Source: Sporosarcina sp. P2 (lineage in GTDB: Bacteria > Bacillota > Bacilli > Bacillales_A > Planococcaceae). Taken from it: DNA of 64,000 nucleotides. The position numbers were made by a program, and so were the translations under genes. This document shows positions 27,724-36,941 of the stretch, in pieces. The notes under the pieces were generated by a model. It made no database searches. It was not told the DNA's origin and worked only from the letters and a program-made list of their open reading frames with translations. Numbering within the stretch: the first letter of the stretch is position 1; every line of letters begins with the position of its first letter. Where the stretch lies: positions 62,001-126,000 of the forward strand of contig NZ_PDYY01000006.1 of assembly GCF_002743255.1 (NCBI RefSeq), in the 5' to 3' direction.

Positions 27724-28752
27724 TCATTTAGTAATAATTATACTTCCATGATAGTCACTGACAGGAACATAGCTAACATTATATTTCTCCGCAAATTCTC
27801 TAACTGCTACTTTTACTCCACTATAGAAATCGAAATTATAATCATGTACTATAATGTATCCGCCCTTTGATAAGCGTTCATAAAAATAACAAAGCCCCTC
27901 GTATGTTGGTTTATATAAATCTACATCTATACTTACAAATGAAAACCTTTCATTCTTTAACCCTTCAGTTGTATCTGGAAAGTACCCCTTTTTCACAACT
28001 ATTCTTTCCTTATTTGTTACCTTATTAATAACTATATCTATACTTGTATCATCAAGATGACCTGTTTTCGCTATAGAAAGTTTTCTTTTCCCTTCTAAAT
28101 ACACATCTTTTTCGGAAAAGCCTTCAAAAGTATCGAATAAATAGAATTTTTTATAAGGAAACAACTTACTAATTAATTTAGAAAAGTCACCCCTGTAAAC
28201 TCCTAGTTCTGCAATCTCTCCAGGTATGTCTCTTTCTAAAATCTCCTTAGACAATAACTCCACTGTTGAGATACGAACATAATCAATTCCTTTTAATAAG
28301 TAATCAGGATAATCATAAAGCAATTTATTCCTATCAATACTTTTTCCTTGCATAGTAGTTATTGCATAATCCTGAAAGTATTTACTAAAGTATTCTTCCT
28401 TAACTATACTAGCTATTTTATTTTGTTTGTGAGTTTCTTGGATTAATCCTTTTGCCTTTCTAATTTTGGGTAATATTATAGGATTCAATACTTTATTATT
28501 ATCAATTCCTAGTGATATTAATTGTTTGGTCATTTCAGCATAGAAAGTTTTACTTCCAAGTAATATATAATCAAAATCTATAGCTGATATACTATCTGGT
28601 TTCATTATAGTAACTCCTCGCAAAGTGGAACCTTGCTTTGACGTATCATTATCCAAATAACATACAATATCAATTTTAGTAAAATCAATAATCTCTTCTA
28701 AAATTTCACTTCCAATACTTGTTCCAAAAATAATAACTTTAAGTTTCTTCAT
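27724..28752 (-). CDS. TylF-family methyltransferase with N-terminal Rossmann-like module
   Basis: Residues 1-100 are the shared module (KVIIFGTSIGSEILEEII, CYLDND). The remainder is a TylF/macrocin O-methyltransferase-like domain with GEIAELGVYRGDFSKLI (SAM loop), FYLFDTFEGF, SIDVDLYKPTYEGL and YIIVHDYNF. These enzymes methylate sugar hydroxyls or, in the Clostridioides type A pathway, contribute an N-methyl group on a threonine. ATG 28752 follows AAGGAG. A product cannot be assigned. Confidence 0.75.
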   Translation of the reverse strand: MKKLKVIIFGTSIGSEILEEIIDFTKIDIVCYLDNDTSKQGSTLRGVTIMKPDSISAIDFDYILLGSKTFYAEMTKQLISLGIDNNKVLNPIILPKIRKAKGLIQETHKQNKIASIVKEEYFSKYFQDYAITTMQGKSIDRNKLLYDYPDYLLKGIDYVRISTVELLSKEILERDIPGEIAELGVYRGDFSKLISKLFPYKKFYLFDTFEGFSEKDVYLEGKRKLSIAKTGHLDDTSIDIVINKVTNKERIVVKKGYFPDTTEGLKNERFSFVSIDVDLYKPTYEGLCYFYERLSKGGYIIVHDYNFDFYSGVKVAVREFAEKYNVSYVPVSDYHGSIIITK

Positions 28753-28762
28753 TTGTACTCCT

Positions 28763-31693
28763 TTATAAAAGTTCGATTTTCCCTATTGATAAAAAATGAG
28801 GGTCTCCATTATTGTCTTGAACATTCAACCTATATCTTTTATAACTACTTTTGTTTTCGAAAGTAAATACTTTTTTAATACCAGTTATATAATCATTAAC
28901 ATTTTTTTGTTTGTCTAATGTAATCCACCCATCCACTTCATCCAAAGCCTCAAATATCCATATACTTGGCATTCTTTTAGCGCTGTTAAAGTATGTAGAA
29001 AATCCCTGTGAGACTAAAGTATAAATATTAATATTTTCTTTTTTGGCAAACTCAAACTCAATCCAACCAACTGTTTTTCCTTTTTCTGTTGCCCATGCAT
29101 TAAAATGATTATTGCTCACATTATTAAATGCCTTATACGCTGACCAAGTTAGCTGCTCATTCTTATAAGAAGAACTACATTTTGCTCTTCCTAACACTTC
29201 ATCATCTGAATTCATATTTGGTACCTTATTCAGTTTAATATAATATTCAAGAGTATCTTTCTTGAACATTATATTATTTGCTCCAATATTATCGTTACAG
29301 ATAAACTTTTCTTTATTATTATGATTGATATAAACTTTCGTTATGTAAAATTGTTTTAATTCATTTAAAGGGATAGACATGTCTTGTCCATCGGTAAAGA
29401 AAACCTCTAACTGATCTTCTTTTAGATCATCTTTTGTATAACATCGAATACATTTTCCGATAGTTAAATCTTCAAAATTAAATACTTCATTGATGTGAAA
29501 GATATTTTTTCCTCTGTCCAATTCTAAATTTTGAAAAATTACATGTGGACTACTTGAAATGATCTCAATTTTTATATCATGTATACAATCTTCTAACTTT
29601 TCAATTTCAAAGAGTTGTTGCCGCATAAATGATCCGTATTGTTTCTCAACGATTGATTCATTTACCTTAAAATAATAAACATTGTTATCAACGGTCACCT
29701 TTAACTCTAATAGTATTTCAGAATGATTCGTGCCATACAATCGAAGAGTTGTCCCTTGAAACCGGAAAGATAATTTTGCATGTTTATCACTTGTTTCTTG
29801 AGCACTAGAATATACAATACGTGGCGCATCTTCTATATCCTGAATAAAGTGCACTTTCTTTCTCCAATTACCTTCTAAATAAATTTTATTATTATCAACA
29901 ATTTGTTCAGAATTATAATTTGTCAGTTTAGGAAAAATAACTGATTTTAAAACAGGTATAATCTCTCTATAGACCTCACGACAAGTATCAAAATAAGTAG
30001 AGAAAAGTTTTATAACATTCATATATTTTTCATTCGTAGAATCTTTTTTACGCAACAACTCTGCTTCGAATTGTAGCTTTTCGAAATGATTTCTAATTGT
30101 TGGTTGAATTATTACCTGATAAATCGGATTTTTTGTGATTTTTCTTACAAGCTTATCATTCTTCTCAAAAAGCCTTAGAAGATGTTTGTTACTTAATTGT
30201 TCACCCCTATTTTCATGCTCTCCAAAATGCTGAATTAAAGCTTTGTCGTCTTCGCGATAAGAATCTATGCTTTTCTCAAAGGTTCTTAAAGCATCTTTTG
30301 ACTTCTTAGTAATGGATTGTTTTTCACCTTTTGTATACCATTCTTTTGATATAGTTTGGTCATTAAGATGTTTTTCTATTATTTGGATAAGGGGAATGTA
30401 AGGTGCTCCCTCTATATTCGCCCCATCTCGTGTTGTATTGAAAACGGGTATTCTTGTGTTTTGTAATATATATTCTTCCATTAGCTTGCGCATACTATCA
30501 AATTTCACATTAGTTAACACGTTTTGGCCATCAACATCTTTTACATAATAAGAGTTAATTAAGTCTTGTTGTTGAACGCTTGAGTCTGTTAATTTCAATT
30601 TCATATTATCGTATCTTTGGATTTCTTTTGAATAAAACAACTCATCTTTAAATGCAAAATTTTGGCCGACTAAAATGATTTTACTGACTTCTAAAAAATA
30701 GAGTATTTCCAATGTCACGATAGCAATAGAATATGCATCATTAATAACTGGCAATCGGCTACTGTGAAATTTTTGTGTTACTGTATCTTGTGATGTAACA
30801 AAATAAAATTTAGGCCCAGGATAACGATTAATTGTCTCATATCCTACGCTCGTACCATAGATCAATGGAATTGTTGTTATTCTTTGATCAATGATTGACT
30901 GAAATACTTTATGATTATGTGATTGCGGATCATAAGTCAAAATAGCATCAGGATAGATTCCTTGTGCAATAAGTGCTTTGTTTGCTGACCCTACAGCAAA
31001 TATATACGCCAGTCCATAATTTTTAATATGACGCAAATTTTCAATTTCCTCGTCAAGCGAGGGTCCAGCTGCTACTAATAAAACAGTTTTGTCTTTAAAA
31101 GTATTTGCATGTTCTAATAGAAAATTCGAATTTTCAAACGTGGATGGTAGATTTTTTAATGTGTTTATCATCCATCTCTTAGAAAAAGCATCATATGCTA
31201 TAACATTTTGATTCGTTTGCTTTGCAACTTGTTTAAACCTTTCTATAAATTGAAGTATTTCATCTTTTAAGAATCTTTCATAGCTGGGTAAAATAATAAG
31301 TAATACATTCTGTCTCGAATGATTTGATAATGTGTAAAGATGTTCCTCCACATCCATTGGTTCTTCTTGTATGAATATATGACGAATCTTACTTTGATCT
31401 AACATTGTTTGAGTAGTCGAGGTTGCACAAATTTTTGCAATTTCTTTAACAGGCTCGTATGTAGATAATAATTTCTCAGGATAATGTTCTATAAAAGCAC
31501 GTATATGATACCCTAGTCCAACACCATAGAATAAGATATGCTGATGTCGTTCAATTTGCGGTTTGTGGCTTTCTAATACTTGTAAGGCTTCCTTTATAGG
31601 ATCATATTTACTATGTATATAAGTCTTTTTTCCATCTCTTTCAATTTGAAGCGTAGGAAGTCCTATTTTAGTTTCAAGTTGTATCACTTCCAT
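28763..31693 (-). CDS. Maf-family motility accessory factor (flagellin nonulosonate transferase) with C-terminal beta domains
   Basis: The 976-residue protein has a DUF115/Maf core in its first ~450 residues: LLVAAGPSLDEEIENL, AVGSANKALIAQGIYPD, LTYDPQSHNHK and KIILVGQNFAF. Maf proteins attach pseudaminic or legionaminic acid to flagellin Ser/Thr in the cytoplasm. After a helical stretch, two extra beta domains follow. The one at about 625-735 resembles a carbohydrate-binding sandwich (LSFRFQGTTLRLYG). The one at about 835-976 looks like an F5/8 type C (discoidin) domain (AWATEKGKTVGWIEFEF, KRYRLNV). These tails are not part of the usual Maf. It lies between pseB and the phosphodiester-type genes. 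Confidence 0.82.
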   Translation of the reverse strand: MEVIQLETKIGLPTLQIERDGKKTYIHSKYDPIKEALQVLESHKPQIERHQHILFYGVGLGYHIRAFIEHYPEKLLSTYEPVKEIAKICATSTTQTMLDQSKIRHIFIQEEPMDVEEHLYTLSNHSRQNVLLIILPSYERFLKDEILQFIERFKQVAKQTNQNVIAYDAFSKRWMINTLKNLPSTFENSNFLLEHANTFKDKTVLLVAAGPSLDEEIENLRHIKNYGLAYIFAVGSANKALIAQGIYPDAILTYDPQSHNHKVFQSIIDQRITTIPLIYGTSVGYETINRYPGPKFYFVTSQDTVTQKFHSSRLPVINDAYSIAIVTLEILYFLEVSKIILVGQNFAFKDELFYSKEIQRYDNMKLKLTDSSVQQQDLINSYYVKDVDGQNVLTNVKFDSMRKLMEEYILQNTRIPVFNTTRDGANIEGAPYIPLIQIIEKHLNDQTISKEWYTKGEKQSITKKSKDALRTFEKSIDSYREDDKALIQHFGEHENRGEQLSNKHLLRLFEKNDKLVRKITKNPIYQVIIQPTIRNHFEKLQFEAELLRKKDSTNEKYMNVIKLFSTYFDTCREVYREIIPVLKSVIFPKLTNYNSEQIVDNNKIYLEGNWRKKVHFIQDIEDAPRIVYSSAQETSDKHAKLSFRFQGTTLRLYGTNHSEILLELKVTVDNNVYYFKVNESIVEKQYGSFMRQQLFEIEKLEDCIHDIKIEIISSSPHVIFQNLELDRGKNIFHINEVFNFEDLTIGKCIRCYTKDDLKEDQLEVFFTDGQDMSIPLNELKQFYITKVYINHNNKEKFICNDNIGANNIMFKKDTLEYYIKLNKVPNMNSDDEVLGRAKCSSSYKNEQLTWSAYKAFNNVSNNHFNAWATEKGKTVGWIEFEFAKKENINIYTLVSQGFSTYFNSAKRMPSIWIFEALDEVDGWITLDKQKNVNDYITGIKKVFTFENKSSYKRYRLNVQDNNGDPHFLSIGKIELL

Positions 31694-31728
31694 GGAGATT
31701 ACATCCCACCTTTTAGTCGTTTTAAATA

Positions 31729-32703
<975 letters not shown>

Positions 32704-32713
32704 TCACAATCCA

Positions 32714-33316
32714 CTAGTTCAAGTTCGGTCTAGTACCTTCTGTATCAATAGTTGTTTTACTTGCATCATGAAGGGCTTCGAAAATTGGAGAAATTTCATA
32801 TTGGATGATGTCGCCAATTAATACGAAATCCTCGTTTTCCACAGCTTCTTCTAAATTTTCAAGCTCTTGTTGGATGTTGTCTACAATTTCTTCATATTGT
32901 GACCAATTGGCTACTTTTGCTTCTTGGTTACGAAGCAATTCAATGACTCCATTGATCCACTGAAGACTTTCCATTAATTGTGCAAACTGTTCCCATGTTT
33001 GACCACTCGGATTGTTATAGAACTCACTTGATAATGTTTCTAACAGTGGCGTTGCTTGTGCGGTATAGTTTTCTACTGAAAGTAAGATATCATTGGTAAA
33101 TTCTTTCGCAGTTTTCGCAATGATTTCAAGTTGTTCGGTGTTTTCTTGGCGATTGTCTAAAAACTTCTCATGGTCTTCAAATACCTCGACACCATCTGCG
33201 ATAAAATGACTAAAATAATAATCATCATCTACTAATTTATTGATATTCTCGACAATTTCTGCCGCTGTCGCTTGGTTGTCGATTTCCATTGTTTGTTGAT
33301 GAAATATTAATTTCAA
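32714..33316 (-). CDS. Uncharacterised acidic helical protein between hag and pseB
   Basis: I do not recognise this 200-residue protein. It begins with a short beta-rich part (MKLIFHQQTMEID, FIADGVEVFED), followed by long amphipathic helices rich in Glu, Gln and Asn (ELENLEEAVENED). No signal peptide or membrane helix is seen. It is the first gene after hag, with a good ribosome site (AAGGAG) and a sigma-D-like -10 upstream at 33372-33379. The position suggests a cytoplasmic flagellar accessory protein, perhaps acting on flagellin before export. It is 19 bp from pseB. Confidence 0.6.
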   Translation of the reverse strand: MKLIFHQQTMEIDNQATAAEIVENINKLVDDDYYFSHFIADGVEVFEDHEKFLDNRQENTEQLEIIAKTAKEFTNDILLSVENYTAQATPLLETLSSEFYNNPSGQTWEQFAQLMESLQWINGVIELLRNQEAKVANWSQYEEIVDNIQQELENLEEAVENEDFVLIGDIIQYEISPIFEALHDASKTTIDTEGTRPNLN

Positions 33317-33371
33317 GGAGAACCCCTCCGGTTAGATTAATTATGTAAAGTGTATCATATTCATAGTTCTT

Positions 33372-33398
33372 ATATCGGTTAAATATATAAAATCTAAA
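33372..33398 (-). promoter_or_regulatory. Possible sigma-D promoter upstream of the glycosylation operon
   Basis: ACCGATAT on the minus strand (33379-33372) is a near-perfect sigma-D -10. At the matching distance of 15 bases the -35 reads TTTA instead of TAAA, so the site is weaker than that of hag. If real it would drive the helical protein gene and the pse genes with the late flagellar class. Confidence 0.45.
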
Positions 33399-33431
33399 GT
33401 GTTAGTTACCTTGTTTAAAGTGTTTTAGACC

Positions 33432-33474
33432 ATATAAAAACACGAACCGAATTATGTCGGATCGTGTTTTATCA
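33432..33474 (-). terminator. Terminator after hag
   Basis: AAAACACGATCCGA pairs with TCGGTTCGTGTTTT, one mismatch, and a T-run follows on the minus strand. It sits directly past the hag stop, so hag is mainly monocistronic. Confidence 0.85.
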
Positions 33475-33480
33475 ACCAGA

Positions 33481-34449
33481 TTAACGTAATAATTGAAGTA
33501 CGCCCTGCGGCTGCTGGTTCGCTTGAGAAAGCATTGCTTGTGCTGCTTGAGTCAAAATATTATTCTTAGTAAAGTCCATCATTTCCTTGGCCATATCCAC
33601 GTCTCTGATACGTGATTCAGCTGCAGTCAAGTTCTCGGAAGAAGTTCCCAAGTTGTTGATTGTATGCTCTAGACGGTTTTGGAATGATCCGAGGTCGGAA
33701 CGTTGTGCAGAAACAGTTTCAATTGCGCGATCAATCGCTTCAATTGCTTTTGTTGCTAGGTCATGAGAAGAAACGTCTAATCCTGCTTCAGTAGGTGCAT
33801 TTGTTGTACCATTTGTTACTCCATTAGCCCCAGCAAATTTAGCGCCTCCAACTGCTGCACCACTTGTTAACGCTGCTACTGATGTACCTGTAACAGCATG
33901 AGCATCACCAGTAGTACCAGCAATACCTAAAGCTTTTGCACTCATATCTTGAATTTCAATTGTCATTCCTTGACCATTATTTGCACCAATTTGTAAATTA
34001 GCTGAGAATTTTTCATCTCCAGAAACACCATTTTTGCCATCCATCAACTTCTGAGTATTAAACTCAGTTGTATTCGCAATACGGTTGATTTCAGAAGTTA
34101 ATGAGTTAAGTTCTTTTTGAATCTCTCCACGGTCAGACTTAACGTTAGTATCATTCGCTGCCTGTGTAGCCAGCTCACGCATACGTTGTAGAATGTCATG
34201 TGTTTCATTCAGTGCTCCCTCTGCAGTTTGGATCATAGAGATTCCATCCTGTGAGTTCTTCTGTGCCATATCTAACCCGCGAATCTGTCCACGCATTTTC
34301 TCGGAGATTGCTAGCCCAGCTGCATCGTCTCCTGCTTTATTGATCTTTAGACCTGAAGATAGTTTCTCGATGTTGTTAGCTGCTGCTGCGTTATTTGAAC
34401 CTAGTTGGCGGTGGGTGTTCATCGCTGCCATGTTGTGATTGATAATCAT
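33481..34449 (-). CDS. hag: Flagellin Hag
   Basis: The 322-residue flagellin has the conserved ends MIINHNMAAMNTHRQLGSNN, NIEKLSSGLKINKAGDDAAGL and TEFNTQKLMDG at the N side, and DLGSFQNRLEHTINNL, AAESRIRDVDMAKEMM and the terminal GVLQLLR. A short variable part (about 175-235) is rich in Gly, Ala and Thr and should be the exposed, glycosylated region. ATG 34449 follows AAGGAGGAAATTATT. It has its own sigma-D promoter, a CsrA-type leader hairpin and a terminator. It is the principal filament protein, exported by the type III flagellar apparatus. Confidence 0.96.
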   Translation of the reverse strand: MIINHNMAAMNTHRQLGSNNAAAANNIEKLSSGLKINKAGDDAAGLAISEKMRGQIRGLDMAQKNSQDGISMIQTAEGALNETHDILQRMRELATQAANDTNVKSDRGEIQKELNSLTSEINRIANTTEFNTQKLMDGKNGVSGDEKFSANLQIGANNGQGMTIEIQDMSAKALGIAGTTGDAHAVTGTSVAALTSGAAVGGAKFAGANGVTNGTTNAPTEAGLDVSSHDLATKAIEAIDRAIETVSAQRSDLGSFQNRLEHTINNLGTSSENLTAAESRIRDVDMAKEMMDFTKNNILTQAAQAMLSQANQQPQGVLQLLR

Positions 34450-34475
34450 AATAATTTCCTCCTTGAGTGTTTGTT

Positions 34476-34496
34476 GGGTACACGTCCTTGTGTCCC
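34476..34496 (-). promoter_or_regulatory. CsrA-type binding hairpin in the hag leader
   Basis: In the message, GGGACAC and GTGTACCC (one bulged A) form a stem that presents AAGGAC in the loop, the classical CsrA target. A second GGA is the Shine-Dalgarno AAGGAGG about 27 bases downstream. Bacillus subtilis Hag is controlled by CsrA on two such sites, with FliW releasing CsrA; both regulators are encoded just upstream here. Confidence 0.7.
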
Positions 34497-34553
34497 TTAT
34501 TTGTAGTACGGTTTTGAGTGCCGGCCGGACGCTCTCTGCCGCTTACACTACTA

Positions 34554-34580
34554 ATATCGGATAGGGGACTAGAGTGTTTA
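34554..34580 (-). promoter_or_regulatory. Sigma-D promoter of hag
   Basis: TAAA (34580-34577), a 15-base spacer, then TCCGATAT (34561-34554) on the minus strand, seven of eight matches to GCCGATAT. It gives a leader of about 100 nucleotides. Confidence 0.85.
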
Positions 34581-34639
34581 GTAGTTTATTGAAATCTTTT
34601 TCTATTTCTTTAAAATATGGAGATCCAGTGACTTGAGAT

Positions 34640-34861
34640 TCACTTTTTATTTTTTAAATTCGTGTACCAGTCCATATCCAGTGTCAATGACTCTGTATTG
34701 GTTTCTTTAATAGACTGAATCAATTCACCTCGTACAATATCCACTGATTTAGGCGCTTCAATCCCTACCCGTACTGTATCGCCTTTCACTTCCAAAATTT
34801 TCACTTCTATATTGTCTGCGATTTTAATCGTATCGCCCGCTTTGCGTGAGAGTACTAACAT
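34640..34861 (-). CDS. csrA: Translational regulator CsrA
   Basis: With ATG 34861 the protein has 73 residues and starts MLVLSRKAGDTIKIADNIE, the canonical CsrA N-terminus; the frame from GTG 34870 is three codons longer. It binds GGA in hairpin loops, here most likely the hag leader, and blocks ribosome access. GIEAPKSVDIVR is conserved. The gene begins one base after the fliW stop, fitting the FliW-CsrA-Hag switch of Bacillus. Confidence 0.95.
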   Translation of the reverse strand: MLVLSRKAGDTIKIADNIEVKILEVKGDTVRVGIEAPKSVDIVRGELIQSIKETNTESLTLDMDWYTNLKNKK

Positions 34862-34862
34862 A

Positions 34863-35348
34863 TCATTCACTCTTTCCGCTAGTTGTTTTTTCTTTCATTT
34901 CAGCCAATTTCTTTTCATCGATTGGATGTTTGATAAGATAGCGCTTATCATTCAATACCATTTGTTTGGCTTTTCTATTTTCAGTTTGGAATAGAAGTGG
35001 TGCTTGTAAGTTAATTGTGGAATCTTCAAATGGTTCTTTAATGAAGACGATACCGAGTACCATCAAATCTCCCGGACTTTTCACTTCCAGTAAATCAACT
35101 GTTGGATCATCTATTTTAAAGTCATACTCTTCTACAATTTTATATGGATTCGCTACGACAAATGCTACACCTGCTTCTTTCGTAGACTGTAATACTTGAA
35201 ATTGTTCATTCTCTCCGATCGGCAATATGACGAATTCTACTTCCTCTTCAAATCCGGGAAGTCCTTTCGGGAAGTGCCATGCTTTAGCTAAATTGACTTC
35301 TATTTTACCGTGGAATTTTGTTGCGATTTCTTTTAGTTGTGGTGTCAC
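34863..35348 (-). CDS. fliW: Flagellar assembly factor FliW
   Basis: The 161-residue protein matches FliW: HFPKGLPGFEE near the N-terminus, FVVANPYKIVEEYDFKID and LGIVFIKEPFEDSTINLQAPLLF. FliW binds flagellin and CsrA in turn: free flagellin pulls FliW off CsrA's partner site and so stops further hag translation. It is upstream of csrA in the usual order. ATG 35348 is reasonable; GAGAGAAACC precedes it. Confidence 0.93.
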   Translation of the reverse strand: MTPQLKEIATKFHGKIEVNLAKAWHFPKGLPGFEEEVEFVILPIGENEQFQVLQSTKEAGVAFVVANPYKIVEEYDFKIDDPTVDLLEVKSPGDLMVLGIVFIKEPFEDSTINLQAPLLFQTENRKAKQMVLNDKRYLIKHPIDEKKLAEMKEKTTSGKSE

Positions 35349-35402
35349 TAGGTTTCTCTCCTTTTCAACATTTTGTTAGTTTACTACGCACCGTTCTTTT
35401 TA

Positions 35403-35954
35403 TTAAACCTTCCAATCAATCTCTATCGATCCATACTGTTGCATCTCCACAGATACTTTCCCGGGTGTGTAATTGTGGATCGGTTTATTTATTTGCGCAT
35501 CGATTTTCGGTTTCTGTGGAGTTACGTTGATATCCAATGACCCTTCAGAAAAACTCATCTTGATTTTGGTACGGTCCCCTACGAATTTCACTTGAAGTTC
35601 GGCCATTGGTTTCTCTGTGTTCTGTTTCACGATATCCGCTATCGTTGAACCGTTCTCAATTTTCATGAGTTGCTGGCCTTCTTGCGCGCGACGAGCTGCT
35701 CCTTCTTGTACTTTTTGCATTCCGTATTGTGCATTTTCTGCTGTTCGACGAAAAACACTTTTCAAGTCGAGATCTGCACGATTCTCTGTTGTGTCAAGTG
35801 ATAGTTGCGGTCGGGTTGTCGACATTTCCAAAATGGCTGCTGGTTGTTCAATACTCAGCGTCGCTTTCGGTTGCTGAATTTCTTGAACAGGTTTCGTCAC
35901 TTTCAGATCAATCTTTGCTGGTGTCGTTTGGATTTGAAGCTGTGGAATGTTCAC
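35403..35954 (-). CDS. yviE: Flagellar-operon protein YviE
   Basis: I chose GTG 35954 (183 residues, MNIPQLQIQTT) because GGGAGTG lies just before it and Bacillus YviE starts alike; ATG 35969 would add five residues. The protein is a DUF6470/YviE member with repeated beta strands (KIDLKVTKP, TLSIEQPAAILEM, PQLSLDTT) and a helical middle with QYGMQKVQEGAARRAQEG. It is conserved between flgL and fliW in Bacillales, and its role is unknown. Confidence 0.85.
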   Translation of the reverse strand: MNIPQLQIQTTPAKIDLKVTKPVQEIQQPKATLSIEQPAAILEMSTTRPQLSLDTTENRADLDLKSVFRRTAENAQYGMQKVQEGAARRAQEGQQLMKIENGSTIADIVKQNTEKPMAELQVKFVGDRTKIKMSFSEGSLDINVTPQKPKIDAQINKPIHNYTPGKVSVEMQQYGSIEIDWKV

Positions 35955-36019
35955 TATTATCACTCCCATACTTTCTTATATAAAAATAGCGGACACTTGC
36001 TTAGTGTCCGCCACGTCTT

Positions 36020-36925
36020 TTAGCGTAGGAAATCCATTAAAGAAGGCTGCATAATTCTAGCGCCAACTGACAATGTCGCACGATGGATTGATTCTGATGT
36101 AATCAAATCCGTAATCGTTTTTTCATAATCCACATCTTCGTTTTGAGAACGCTGCTTTTTCGCAGCGCCTTCTTGCATTTCCAAGCGATTATGCATGAGT
36201 TCCGCACGATTGGAACGGGCACCGATGTCCGCACGTTTGGACAATACAACGTCAAGTTGACTGTCAATGTCGCCGATCATTTTGCTGAAGCTTCCTTTAT
36301 CGGACGATCCGGTTGCAGTGAAATCTTTTACTTCTTCGAGCATCTTATCGATGTCCTGGAACATCTTGCTGACATCTGTACTGACTCGTAAGTTTATGCC
36401 ATCGAATACTTCGATTTCTACATTATTCTTAAATGATTGTCCCTGTTCGTAACCGATAATTTTTCCGTCTTTATCCTTTTCTTTATTGTACAGAGGTTTA
36501 TCCGTCATACTTCCGCTGAATATGTGTTTGTCTCCCACTTTAGTATTGGCAACATCTTGCAAGTGTTCACGGAGCTGGCCAATCTCTGTTTCAATCGCTT
36601 TCCGGTCTGTCTCTGTCATCGCACCGGTATTTGCAGCATTCGTAGCCAGTTCTTTCATCCGATGCAATACTTGTCCTACCCCATCCAGCGCATCATCCGA
36701 ACTATCCAGCCAGTTATTCACTTCGCCCATATTTTTTTGGTATTGTTCCACTTTGTTCACTTGCATACCGTAGCCCATACCTTTCATGACGACGACGGGA
36801 TTATCGGACGGACGATTGACTTTTTTGCCTGTATTCAATTGTTCTTGTAGTTTGCCCATATTATTATAGCTGCTAGATAAGTTGCGCAGCATATTTTGAG
36901 ATAACATAGATTGTGTTACACGCAT
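36020..36925 (-). CDS. flgL: Flagellar hook-filament junction protein FlgL
   Basis: The 301-residue HAP3 protein shares the flagellin-type ends: MRVTQSMLSQNMLRNLSSSY, QEQLNTGKKVNRPSDNP and a C-terminus reading SESIHRATLSVGARIMQPSLMDFL. It joins hook cap protein FlgK to the filament. ATG 36925 follows AAGGAGGAATC. It lies 16 bp downstream of flgK and in the same operon. Nothing unusual in length or motifs. Confidence 0.95.
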   Translation of the reverse strand: MRVTQSMLSQNMLRNLSSSYNNMGKLQEQLNTGKKVNRPSDNPVVVMKGMGYGMQVNKVEQYQKNMGEVNNWLDSSDDALDGVGQVLHRMKELATNAANTGAMTETDRKAIETEIGQLREHLQDVANTKVGDKHIFSGSMTDKPLYNKEKDKDGKIIGYEQGQSFKNNVEIEVFDGINLRVSTDVSKMFQDIDKMLEEVKDFTATGSSDKGSFSKMIGDIDSQLDVVLSKRADIGARSNRAELMHNRLEMQEGAAKKQRSQNEDVDYEKTITDLITSESIHRATLSVGARIMQPSLMDFLR

Positions 36926-36941
36926 GAAGATTCCTCCTTAA

